Assembly: GCA_029259815.1 (NCBI GenBank)
Contig: JAJDEJ010000070.1
Span: 1-52,130 of the forward strand
Direction: 5' to 3'
Length of the DNA: 52,130 nucleotides
Source of the DNA: Planctomycetaceae bacterium
GTDB lineage: Bacteria; Planctomycetota; Planctomycetia; Planctomycetales; Planctomycetaceae
In this document: in pieces, positions 1-7,606 of the stretch
Layout: each line of letters opens with the position of its first letter
Numbering within the stretch: position 1 is the stretch's first letter
The notes under the pieces: generated by a model
What the model saw: the letters and a program-made list of their open reading frames with translations, nothing else
The model's database searches: none
What the model was told of the DNA's origin: nothing
Program-made: the position numbers and the translations under genes

Positions 1-114
1 AAAGCCTTACAGGCTGCCTGCTTGGCCGAAGAATTTTCGCACGGTCTCACTCGCACACAGCTCCCCCGAAAAATCCGCACCCTGCTCCAACGCCTGCTCC
101 GCATCACCGTGTGA
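1..114 (+). CDS. C-terminal tail of an unidentified protein (5' partial)
   Basis: Frame 1 is open from the window edge to a TGA at 112-114, giving 37 residues. The segment is basic and Leu/Arg-rich, and ends in a QLPRKIRTLLQRLLRITV stretch. This faintly resembles the basic C-terminal tails of some DDE transposases, but there is not enough to assign a family. The next gene begins about 470 bases downstream, so this one is probably not part of the polysaccharide locus. That it is coding is inferred only from the open frame and the amino-acid composition. Confidence 0.4.
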   Translation, partial: KALQAACLAEEFSHGLTRTQLPRKIRTLLQRLLRITV

Positions 115-586
115 GCAACCAAGAACTCAGAAAGTGCAAATCAAGGTGATCTTGATTCAATCCACCAACGTCGAGATCGAGTGGAATCGAGCCTGATGGA
201 GCATAATTATCTAAGAACTCCCCTTTGTCTTCCCATGATCCTCGACACTCGCAACGCAACAAGTGACCAGTGGGCGTGTGAACATCCGCGAGGCGTAAGC
301 CACTTGCAAGAAATGGAATGCGGTTGCGGATTGGGTGGCAGTTTGTCGAATTCCCGCTCGAAGCCAACGTGGCTCTTCGTCGTCAAGGAGATCCGTTGAA
401 CTGCTGAGTGGATGTGGTGAACTTTCTGAGAAACTGGTCGAAATTCCCACTCGGTAGTTGCAATTCGACCCCGATTTGCGCATGGTTATGTTTCGGACGT
501 GCAACAGGGTTGTCGCCAAGAGTCCACCCGCATGTCACAGTTTCCGAAGTTTGGGTCAACTGAATTCAGCTGCGAGGCAGCGGGCC
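115..586. other. Upstream region of the polysaccharide locus, no gene seen
   Basis: About 470 bases separate the partial gene at the left edge from the antiterminator. The ORFs here are short, overlap each other on both strands and show no recognisable protein. The region is the natural place for the promoter of the locus. I could not identify a convincing -35/-10 pair or operator. The antiterminator reading frame stays open upstream to 458, so a longer N-terminus cannot be fully excluded. Confidence 0.4.
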
Positions 587-1147
587 ATGCCAATCGCAAA
601 ACCAATCCCGAGCCATTGGCCGCCATCCCTGTTTGATGGCGACGTCCTTGAGGATCGTTCCAGGACTTGGTCCGCCCTGCAGGTCCGACCGCGGGCGGAG
701 AAGATAGTCTCGAAACGCCTGATGAGTCGGGGCGGGGTCGGCTACTTTCTCCCATTTTCCGAACAGGACCGGCGATATCAGCGACGTCGCGTCAAGGTTC
801 AGGAACTGCTGTTTCCCGGTTACATCTTCGCGTACGGCGAGACTGACGAGGTGCGCCAGTCTGCTTACAGCCTTACCGGAATTGTGAAGCATCTTGAGGA
901 ACCAGATCAGCAGTCTTTGCGAGGTTCCCTGGTTGCCCTCAATGACATCCTGACCGCAGGTGTTCCGGTCACTGCTGAAGAGCGGCTTGAGCCGGGGATG
1001 GCGGTTGAGATCACCTCGGGCCCGTTTATGGGGCACCGTGGTCGTGTCATTGAGAACAAGAAGGCTTTGAGGTTTATCGTTCAGCTCGACTTCATCCAGC
1101 GTGCCGTCTCCGTCTCGGTTGATGGCTCGATGGTCAAGGCGATCTAG
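587..1147 (+). CDS. NusG/RfaH-like transcription antiterminator
   Basis: This 186-residue protein has the two NusG-family domains. The NGN domain runs from about residue 26 to 125, opening with W28-S-A-L-Q-V-R-P-R-A-E-K and containing LLFPGYIFA at 74-82. A KOW motif follows at about 134-160 (PGMAVEITSGPFMGHRGRV). It is expected to bind RNA polymerase and suppress pausing or termination on a long operon, as RfaH, UpxY and LoaP do for polysaccharide clusters. It lies first in the locus and 184 bases before the exosortase. The open frame extends back to a start at 458, but the extra 43 residues are unlike the family, so the ATG at 587 is preferred. A housekeeping NusG is unlikely given the context and the divergent N-terminal extension. 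Confidence 0.85.
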   Translation: MPIAKPIPSHWPPSLFDGDVLEDRSRTWSALQVRPRAEKIVSKRLMSRGGVGYFLPFSEQDRRYQRRRVKVQELLFPGYIFAYGETDEVRQSAYSLTGIVKHLEEPDQQSLRGSLVALNDILTAGVPVTAEERLEPGMAVEITSGPFMGHRGRVIENKKALRFIVQLDFIQRAVSVSVDGSMVKAI

Positions 1148-1262
1148 ATAATCGGGGACAAGGAATGTTCCTCGACGCAGGACTGATTTGCTGTCATGTG
1201 CAGCGAATCAACTCTTGGGAATGATCGGGACAGGGATGTCACAGATGAAGACATTACAAAGC

Positions 1263-1281
1263 GGGGACCTCCAGAGTCCCC
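1263..1281 (+). promoter_or_regulatory. RNA hairpin in the leader between antiterminator and exosortase
   Basis: GGGGAC (1263-1268) and GTCCCC (1276-1281) form a perfect 6-bp stem with the 7-base loop CTCCAGA. No T-run follows, so it is not a classic intrinsic terminator. Specialised NusG proteins such as RfaH and LoaP act at leader elements that can form hairpins, so this could be a pause or recruitment site. That role is inference. A shorter inverted repeat, AGGAA-TG-TTCCT, lies at 1161-1172. Confidence 0.3.
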
Positions 1282-1331
1282 CAACCGGCGAAATGGGAAA
1301 TGCAGCTGCATAACCCACGGGGGGAAGGTAC

Positions 1332-2438
1332 GTGAACAGCCCGATGGAGAATGAAACGTCAGCATACGTCCCGCGCGACTCACGGGCATTCATCGCTCGA
1401 GTCCTCACCATTGTGGCCCTTCTGGCGACCTGCTTGTGGGCTTACTGGCCGAGTTTCGTTGAAATGGCTGACAAGTGGTCGCGACGGCCAGAGTACTCGC
1501 ACGGTTGGATGGTTCCCTTGGCCGGAGTGTTTATTCTTTGGCACCGCCGTGACATGCTGGGGGAGGTCAAGCCGAGAAAACTCGCTTCAGTCGCATGGAT
1601 CATGATTCCCGGCGTGATCGCCTGGCTGGGGCCATGGATGTTCGAGGTGGAGGGTTCAATTTGGACCGCAGTCCAGGCATCTGGCGTGTTTCTGAGTCTT
1701 GTTGGCTTTGCGGCGCTGTTAGCCGGATGGCTGGACAACACTGACGTTCAGCCCAGTTGGTGGGGGCTGGCGGTGCTGCTGTTGGCCGTTGCCGTCCGTC
1801 TTTACGCCGCGAGTCATTTTCTTGAGTGGATTGACTTCGTGTCGTTGATTCCTTTCGTCGCCGGAATGGTGTTGTTGTTCGGAGGCAAGAGGATCTTCAG
1901 GTGGAGTTGGGTCGTGATCGCCTTCCTGTTCTTCATGATTCCGCTGCCATTTACCCTGGAAGTCGCACTCCGCGATCCACTGCGAGCAGCCGGCACTTTC
2001 GCGAGTACGTATGCCATGCAGACTCTGGGGTTACCCGCGTTTGCCGAGGGCAACGTCGTCACCGTTAACGACGTGCGCATCGACATTGTCGAAGCTTGCA
2101 GTGGATTAAGGATGATGATGGTGTTTTTTGCCCTCTCGGTCGGCCTAGCCATAATTATCGAGCGGCCCCTCTGGCAACGTCTGTTGATAGCCTGCAGCGC
2201 AATTCCGATTGCCCTGATCACTAACATCCTGAGAATCACATTTACGGGCTTACTGTACGTGTGGGGCTACGACGAATTGGCCGACGATTTCTTCCACGAT
2301 TTTGCCGGCTGGGTGATGCCCCTTATGGCTGTCGGATTGTTGCGGCTTGAGTTGTGGTATCTGGACCACTTGTTCATCATCGACGAGAAGAAGCCTCTCG
2401 ATTTCGGTATGCGAGGGTCCGGCCCGGCGGTGGCGTGA
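1332..2438 (+). CDS. Exosortase (EpsH/Xrt family transpeptidase-like membrane protein)
   Basis: This is a 368-residue polytopic inner-membrane protein with the full exosortase catalytic set. The cysteine is C256 in EACSGLRMM, the arginine R301 in NILRIT and the histidine H322 in FFHDFAGW. Exosortases cleave C-terminal sorting signals (PEP-CTERM type) and usually sit in exopolysaccharide loci together with EpsI, as here. The GTG start at 1332 is supported by a GGGGAAGG ribosome site just upstream; an in-frame ATG at 1344 is the alternative. About ten hydrophobic segments are visible. The exosortase subtype cannot be fixed without profile scores, and no target protein with a recognisable sorting tail was found in the window. 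Confidence 0.93.
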   Translation: MNSPMENETSAYVPRDSRAFIARVLTIVALLATCLWAYWPSFVEMADKWSRRPEYSHGWMVPLAGVFILWHRRDMLGEVKPRKLASVAWIMIPGVIAWLGPWMFEVEGSIWTAVQASGVFLSLVGFAALLAGWLDNTDVQPSWWGLAVLLLAVAVRLYAASHFLEWIDFVSLIPFVAGMVLLFGGKRIFRWSWVVIAFLFFMIPLPFTLEVALRDPLRAAGTFASTYAMQTLGLPAFAEGNVVTVNDVRIDIVEACSGLRMMMVFFALSVGLAIIIERPLWQRLLIACSAIPIALITNILRITFTGLLYVWGYDELADDFFHDFAGWVMPLMAVGLLRLELWYLDHLFIIDEKKPLDFGMRGSGPAVA

Positions 2439-2462
2439 AACGCCTCCTTATGCCTGATTGGC

Positions 2463-2488
2463 GCCCACTACTTTCTCGTTGGGCTTTT
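2463..2488 (+). terminator. Weak terminator-like hairpin with T-run before the tyrosine kinase gene
   Basis: GCCCA (2463-2467) pairs with TGGGC (2480-2484), and TTTTATT follows directly. The stem is only 5 bp and the loop 12 bases, so this would be a leaky terminator or attenuator at best. It lies between the exosortase and the Wzc-like gene, where an upstream antiterminator could act on it. The functional role is inferred from position only. Confidence 0.22.
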
Positions 2489-2546
2489 ATTCCATCCCGG
2501 CGAAGGCTGCTGGGACATTACCGCGAGTGCGGGCACTGATAACACT

Positions 2547-5012
2547 ATGGAACCACACATCAACGGCACCTCCCAGAACGGTCAGGTCCCGCAGCAGACC
2601 GTCGTGACTCTCCAGCCGGTGGGGCTGCCGGCACCGGCTGACTCGCAGCAGAGTTCGATTCGCCTGCGGGCGATTCTCGGCGCGCTCCGACGCAGGTGGT
2701 TTGTCGCAGCAACACTCGGGATTCTGCTGAGCACGTCCGCCGCTGCGGGGGTCTGGTACTCGATTCCCGATACTTACGAGGCGTTTGCCGAACTCATTAT
2801 TGATCCAGAAGACACCTTCATCTATAGCAGCCGCGATACTCGAGAGCGCCATGAACCCCTGGCGGTCTATAAGCAGACCAAGGTCCGACTCGCCACGTAT
2901 CCATTCGTCTTAACCGCTGCCTTACGGGACGAAGACGTCGCTCGTTGTCAGACGATCCGCAGTCAGGAGCACCCGGAAGACTGGCTCGCCGAGAATATCA
3001 AAGTCTCGTCCCCAGCCACTCAGTTCATTCGAGTCTCGCTGGATGGCAAGCGTCCTGCCGATCTTGCGGCGATTGTGAATGCTGTCGTGGCTGCGTTCAA
3101 GCAGGAAGTCATCGACAAGAGCCGTCAGGAGCAACGGCTGGAGCTAGAGGATCTGCAGGAAGAGATGAGGCAGCAGGAAGTCGAACTTGATCGAGAGCTC
3201 CAGAGACTGCGTCAACGTCGGCAAGAAGTTGAAGTGGCAGATCAGAAACAGGCGGAACTCCGGTACGAAACGTTAAGTGGGTTCAGCCTGGAATTCATGA
3301 AGCAACTGGGGCAGATTGAGTGGGAGATCCTACAAACAGAAGTCGAACTGGAGAGACACCGTGCCCAGTCCCAAGTCAAGGCGGCTCAGCCTCTCGCGGA
3401 AGCCGGCGGTGAAAAGGATGACGACGCCGACACTGATCGTCAGCCGAACCGGATACCAGACTCACCAACGGAAATCCCGAACGAGGTTATTCAACCTCTC
3501 TTTGACATCGAGATTTCAGAAGACTTGATTGAGGCGAAGCTTCTCGAAGCACCGGAATATGTTGAGATGAGAGAGGCACTTCGCCTCGCAGAAAGCCATC
3601 TGGTTGTGTGCAAGAAACGGTATTCAGCCCCGCACTTGAAGATTACAGAGGTCAAGGCAGACGTGACCCGGCTGACACAGGAATTGGACACCTATCGCGG
3701 GGAACATGCTCCTGAAATTCGCCAGAGACTCATCGGACAGATCCGTGATCGGCTCGTGCCACCCCTCACATTGAGCACACCCCCAGTCAACAAAGTGGCG
3801 GACGTGGAGCCCGCAGAAGTGCAGGTGGACCCCGTTGTCATGGCTGAAAACACTTTGAGTCTTCTGAAGAGTAAACGAGACGCGATTAAACAGCGGTTGG
3901 ACGCCGGCGAGGTGACGCAGGATGACTTTGCCAGCGACTTAATCGACCTCAGGCTGCAGGAAGAAGAAGTTGGGGTGCACAAGAGTCAAGTCAAGGAGCT
4001 TCGAGGTATCGAACACGCTCGCAAAGTCGAGCTCGAATTCCAGGAAACGCATCCACCGATCAAAGTGCAACGCGAGGCAACGGTGCCCAAGAAACCTGAT
4101 CGCGGAAAACGAATCAAGATGGCGAGCATGGCCGGTCTCGGCGTGCTAGGTCTGGTCGTGGCTGGAATCGTGCTTCTTGAGTATTCCGCCCATCGCCTGA
4201 ATTCCGTCAACGAAGTCCAGTCCGATCTCAATCTGCAGGTGATGTCGACCATCCCCTTGATTCCACGTTGGCTCAAATCCCAGGACGATCCGGCAAGCAG
4301 TCAGAAGTCGGCATACTGGCACAGCGTGCTCACCGAGTCGATAGATGGCACCCGCACGCTCTTGCTCCGCCATGCAAGTCTCCATGGCACAAAAGTCGTC
4401 ATGGTTGCCAGTGCGATGGGGGGCGAGGGCAAGACAACCCTGGCCTGCCATCTGGCAACCAGTCTGGCTCGTTCCGGTCGTCAAGTCCTGCTCATCGACG
4501 GCGACATTCGCAGGCCCAGCATTCACAAGGTCTACGATTTGGACAACACACCCGGCTTCTGCGAGGTTTTGCTTGACGAAGTTGAACTGGCCGACGTAAC
4601 GCATGAAATGAGCCCAGTCGGGCTCTCGGTGCTGACCGCCGGACGTGTGAATTCGGTTGTGCTTCAGGCGCTCGCCCAGGACAGGTTGGGGCAGTTGCTC
4701 GATGTCGCACGCGAGAAGTATGATTTTGTCATCATCGACACCTCGCCAATTCTTCCGGTGACCGATGCACTTCTCATGTCTCAATTCGTAGACGGTGTCC
4801 TGTTCTCGCTCCGTCGAGATGTCAGCCGTGCAGCCAAAGTGGCGGCCTCGGTGCAGCGAATGTCCATGCTAGGCGTGAATATTCTGGGGGCCGTTGCAAT
4901 CGGCCTGGACGATGGGCCAACCTCGTCCCCCTACTCCTATTACAATTACGGGTACGGATACGGCGTCAATCCACACGGCTCCACTAGCATCTCGTCGCCG
5001 CGCGGCTCATAA
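2547..5012 (+). CDS. Wzc-like polysaccharide co-polymerase with BY-kinase domain
   Basis: This 821-residue protein joins a chain-length determinant (Wzz) domain to a bacterial tyrosine autokinase. TM1 lies at about residues 51-73 and TM2 at about 525-547. Between them is a long, charged, coiled-coil-rich periplasmic region. The cytoplasmic kinase has Walker A ASAMGGEGKTT with K629, Walker A' VLLIDGDIRRP with D651 and D653, and Walker B FVIIDTSP with D731. The tail carries six clustered tyrosines (796, 798, 799, 801, 803, 805), typical autophosphorylation sites. Such proteins control polymer length and bridge inner-membrane synthesis to the Wza-type outer-membrane channel, encoded here at 41886. 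The periplasmic part is longer than in enteric Wzc, which is usual for exosortase-linked forms. Confidence 0.93.
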   Translation: MEPHINGTSQNGQVPQQTVVTLQPVGLPAPADSQQSSIRLRAILGALRRRWFVAATLGILLSTSAAAGVWYSIPDTYEAFAELIIDPEDTFIYSSRDTRERHEPLAVYKQTKVRLATYPFVLTAALRDEDVARCQTIRSQEHPEDWLAENIKVSSPATQFIRVSLDGKRPADLAAIVNAVVAAFKQEVIDKSRQEQRLELEDLQEEMRQQEVELDRELQRLRQRRQEVEVADQKQAELRYETLSGFSLEFMKQLGQIEWEILQTEVELERHRAQSQVKAAQPLAEAGGEKDDDADTDRQPNRIPDSPTEIPNEVIQPLFDIEISEDLIEAKLLEAPEYVEMREALRLAESHLVVCKKRYSAPHLKITEVKADVTRLTQELDTYRGEHAPEIRQRLIGQIRDRLVPPLTLSTPPVNKVADVEPAEVQVDPVVMAENTLSLLKSKRDAIKQRLDAGEVTQDDFASDLIDLRLQEEEVGVHKSQVKELRGIEHARKVELEFQETHPPIKVQREATVPKKPDRGKRIKMASMAGLGVLGLVVAGIVLLEYSAHRLNSVNEVQSDLNLQVMSTIPLIPRWLKSQDDPASSQKSAYWHSVLTESIDGTRTLLLRHASLHGTKVVMVASAMGGEGKTTLACHLATSLARSGRQVLLIDGDIRRPSIHKVYDLDNTPGFCEVLLDEVELADVTHEMSPVGLSVLTAGRVNSVVLQALAQDRLGQLLDVAREKYDFVIIDTSPILPVTDALLMSQFVDGVLFSLRRDVSRAAKVAASVQRMSMLGVNILGAVAIGLDDGPTSSPYSYYNYGYGYGVNPHGSTSISSPRGS

Positions 5013-5040
5013 CGACACAACCCGCTTCTGATCGATTCCC

Positions 5041-5727
5041 ATGAAGTCTATCCTTCCCATCTCGCTTGGATTGTTAATCGCCGCCGTGTCCGGCTGGCGG
5101 CACGGCCTTCTGACGGATCGCTGGGGGCCCCCATCGAATGTCCTCAAAGTCGCCGAACAGGTCGAGTCACTGGATCTGGAGATCGCGGGCTGGGATTCCC
5201 GAGCACTTGGAAAGCTTGAGGGACGTACTCGAAAACTCGCGGGTGCCGAAGGCTACTTCTCGCGGCAATATGTCCATAAGGATTCAAACGTCTGGGTGCA
5301 GGTTACGATGTTGTGTGGGCGACCTGGTCCCATTGCGCTCCATTCGCCAGACTACTGTTTTACGCTCGCAGGCATGAAACAGCTGGATTCTGAGTCAAAG
5401 ATCCAAATCTCCCACGCAAATCAAGAAGACCCAGAGAATTTTTGGGTGGCAGATTATCGGCCACCTGAATCGAAGCCGGGCCCGGACATCCGCACATTCT
5501 GGGCATGGAGCACGGACGGCACCGAGTGGTCGATTCCCGAGGACCCGAGGTTCACCTTTGCCTCCGCTCCTTACTTATACCGCATCTATTTCTCCGTGCC
5601 GACCACTGCCTTCAAGCCGTCAGTCACCGGCAAAGAGGGACCGAGTGAAACCGAGATGATCGCCCGCCAGTTCATTCATGATTTTCTGGCCCGATACTCC
5701 GAGCTGGTTGCCAAACTCGAATCGTGA
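5041..5727 (+). CDS. epsI: EpsI-like exosortase-associated protein
   Basis: This is a 228-residue protein with an N-terminal hydrophobic anchor (about residues 3-18) and a soluble extracytoplasmic domain. The segment ALHSPDYCFTLAGM matches the histidine/cysteine signature of the EpsI (DUF3485) family, in which a conserved Cys follows H-x-P. Family members are encoded beside, or fused to, exosortases in polysaccharide loci; their biochemical role is not established. It starts 28 bases after the kinase gene and overlaps the next gene by 4 bases, so the two are probably translationally coupled. The assignment rests on this motif, the length and the neighbours. Confidence 0.82.
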   Translation: MKSILPISLGLLIAAVSGWRHGLLTDRWGPPSNVLKVAEQVESLDLEIAGWDSRALGKLEGRTRKLAGAEGYFSRQYVHKDSNVWVQVTMLCGRPGPIALHSPDYCFTLAGMKQLDSESKIQISHANQEDPENFWVADYRPPESKPGPDIRTFWAWSTDGTEWSIPEDPRFTFASAPYLYRIYFSVPTTAFKPSVTGKEGPSETEMIARQFIHDFLARYSELVAKLES

Positions 5728-6632
5728 GCAACACCATCGCACATCCTGATTCAGGGTACTCCGGAATTTCCGAAAACTCGATCCGGCATGCCTTAACGGT
5801 TGACGTGGAGGACTGGCCTCAGTCGTCACTGGACCATTCCTTGCCCATTACGGAACGAGCCGTCACCAACACGCGCAGCATGCTTGAGTTGTTCCAGGAG
5901 TATCACGTTCAGGGAACGTTCTTTGTCTTGGGGTTACTGGCCGAGAAGTTTCCCGACGTTGTCAAGGAGATCGCCGATGCGGGGCACGAAATCGGCACTC
6001 ATGGTTACTCACACAAGCCGGTCTTTGAAATCGGACCGGATGCGTTTGCAGACGAACTGATCCGCTCCAAGAAGCTGCTCGAAGACATCAGCGGCACGGA
6101 AGTTCGCGGTTATCGCGCGCCTGATTTCTCAATTACTGAGGATTCATTGTGGGCCCTCGACATACTGGCGGAACATGGCATGAGCTACGATTCCAGCATC
6201 ATGCCGGTCAAGATGCGCCGATATGGAATCGACGGGTATCCCCGTCGGATTCACCGCCTCCCCAATGGATTGACTGAAGTTCCGCTCTCAACGATTCCCT
6301 TCGCCGGACGGCGGTGGCCGGTGGCCGGTGGAGGTTACCTCAGGCTGTATCCGCTCTCGGTGACCGTTCACGCAATCAATCGCCTTCAGTCCCAAGCCCA
6401 GCCGGCAATCGTCTATCTCCATCCTTATGAATTGGATGCCACCGAAATGCGTGAGTTCCGCCCGCGCATGCCTTACCGCACACGACTCTCTCAGGGGCTC
6501 AATCGTCGTTTCGTCGCGCAGCGGCTGAGGCGTTTGTTTGATGACTTCCATTTTGCCCCGCTTCAGGAAGTGATCACGGATCACGTCGATTCGACGCAGT
6601 CCGTGGAATTCTCATGCGTATCCTCCTCCTGA
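5724..6632 (+). CDS. Polysaccharide deacetylase, exosortase-locus type
   Basis: This 302-residue member of the NodB/carbohydrate esterase 4 superfamily has the TVDVEDW motif (residues 25-31) and GTHGYSHK with H93 and H97, giving the usual Asp-His-His metal site. The GYRAPDFSI segment matches the Arg/Pro-containing motif 3. TVDVEDW forms are characteristic of deacetylases in EpsH-type exosortase clusters. The enzyme should remove N- or O-acetyl groups from the nascent polymer. The GTG start overlaps the stop of the EpsI-like gene (GTGA). No signal peptide is visible, so it may act on cytoplasmic intermediates or leave by an unrecognised route. Confidence 0.9.
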   Translation: MSNTIAHPDSGYSGISENSIRHALTVDVEDWPQSSLDHSLPITERAVTNTRSMLELFQEYHVQGTFFVLGLLAEKFPDVVKEIADAGHEIGTHGYSHKPVFEIGPDAFADELIRSKKLLEDISGTEVRGYRAPDFSITEDSLWALDILAEHGMSYDSSIMPVKMRRYGIDGYPRRIHRLPNGLTEVPLSTIPFAGRRWPVAGGGYLRLYPLSVTVHAINRLQSQAQPAIVYLHPYELDATEMREFRPRMPYRTRLSQGLNRRFVAQRLRRLFDDFHFAPLQEVITDHVDSTQSVEFSCVSSS

Positions 6633-6673
6633 CCAATCTCAATCCAGAAGCCGATGCCTACCGCAACTGCTGA
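6614..6673 (+). pseudogene. Possible relic of a glycosyltransferase N-terminus
   Basis: A short reading frame begins MRILLLTNLNPEADAYRNC and then stops. MRILLLTNL-x-P is the typical first beta-strand of GT4 glycosyltransferases. The frame starts inside the end of the deacetylase gene and runs into the start of the ABC permease gene in a different frame. It may be the remnant of a glycosyltransferase whose body was deleted, or a chance match. It is also possible that it serves as a small coupling ORF for the permease. Confidence 0.3.
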
Positions 6674-7571
6674 ACCTCAAGTCGATCAGACAAAGGCGGT
6701 TGGCACGCCCCTCGCCCCAGTCGACGTTCCGGTGACGATTGTCGAGCCGGATTCCGCTTGGAGCTTCATCGATTTCCACGAACTCTACCAGTTCCGGGAC
6801 CTGTTCCGGTTCCTCGTGTGGCGGAACATCAAAGTCCTATACGCTCAAAGTACATTGGGCATTGCTTGGGCGGTCATCCAGCCGCTGTTCTCGATGTTGG
6901 TGTTCACGATCATCTTCGGCAAGTTGGCAAAGATCGACTCCGACGGAGTTCCGTATGCCGTGTTCAGTTTTGCTGCTCTCGTGCCTTGGACGTACTTCTC
7001 GAATTCTGTCACCGAGGGCACCAACAGTCTGGTGTCCAACTCCAACATGATCAGTAAGGTCTATTTTCCGCGGATGATTCTGCCGCTCTCGGCCGTCCTG
7101 TCCAAATTGGTCGACTTCAGCATTTCCATGCTCGTCCTGTTGGCCCTGATGGCTTGGTACGGCACCACCCCGAATTGGGGCGTCCTCGCCTTGCCGTTGT
7201 TAATCGCCTTGATGATGGTGACGGCTGCCGGATTAGGCATGTGGCTCACAGCCTTGGCCATTCAATATCGGGATATCAAATATGCGATGAGCTTCGTCGT
7301 CCAACTGCTGATGTATGCTGCACCGGTTGTCTATTCGGTCAGCATCATCCCGACGACCTACACAATCGGATCGGTGACGCTCAACCCACGGCTGATCTAC
7401 GCCCTGAATCCGATGGTCGGCGTGATTGAAGGCTTCCGCTCCGCTCTGTTGGGGACCCGTCCGATGCCTTGGGATTTCCTGGCTTTAGGCAGTCTGACCG
7501 CCACCCTCGTCGTCGTCTCGGGAGCCATGTACTTCCGCCGCAAAGAACAAATCTTCGCCGACGTCGCCTGA
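6654..7571 (+). CDS. wzm: Wzm-like ABC-2 polysaccharide export permease
   Basis: This is a 305-residue inner-membrane protein with six or so hydrophobic segments. Its N-terminal amphipathic stretch contains LFRFLVWRNIKVLYAQSTLG, the hallmark of Wzm/TagG/KpsM-type permeases, followed by GIAWAVIQPLFSMLVFTIIF. It should form the transmembrane pore that exports the lipid-linked glycan, powered by the ATPase encoded 35 bases downstream. The ATG at 6654 has no strong ribosome site and lies only 21 bases after the deacetylase stop, which suggests coupled translation. Base composition matches the upstream genes. Confidence 0.93.
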   Translation: MPTATAEPQVDQTKAVGTPLAPVDVPVTIVEPDSAWSFIDFHELYQFRDLFRFLVWRNIKVLYAQSTLGIAWAVIQPLFSMLVFTIIFGKLAKIDSDGVPYAVFSFAALVPWTYFSNSVTEGTNSLVSNSNMISKVYFPRMILPLSAVLSKLVDFSISMLVLLALMAWYGTTPNWGVLALPLLIALMMVTAAGLGMWLTALAIQYRDIKYAMSFVVQLLMYAAPVVYSVSIIPTTYTIGSVTLNPRLIYALNPMVGVIEGFRSALLGTRPMPWDFLALGSLTATLVVVSGAMYFRRKEQIFADVA

Positions 7572-7606
7572 GGCACGTCGATTCACGAATCCTGTACAGA
7601 TCCTCC

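Noticed and set aside
458..586. Longer N-terminus of the NusG-like protein
   Set aside because: The additional 43 residues do not resemble the family; the NGN domain begins shortly after the start at 587.
7469..7606. Longer Wzt starting inside the Wzm gene
   Set aside because: The upstream part reads the Wzm gene in another frame; MSQAAITVENLSKAYRIG at 7607 is a normal ATPase start.
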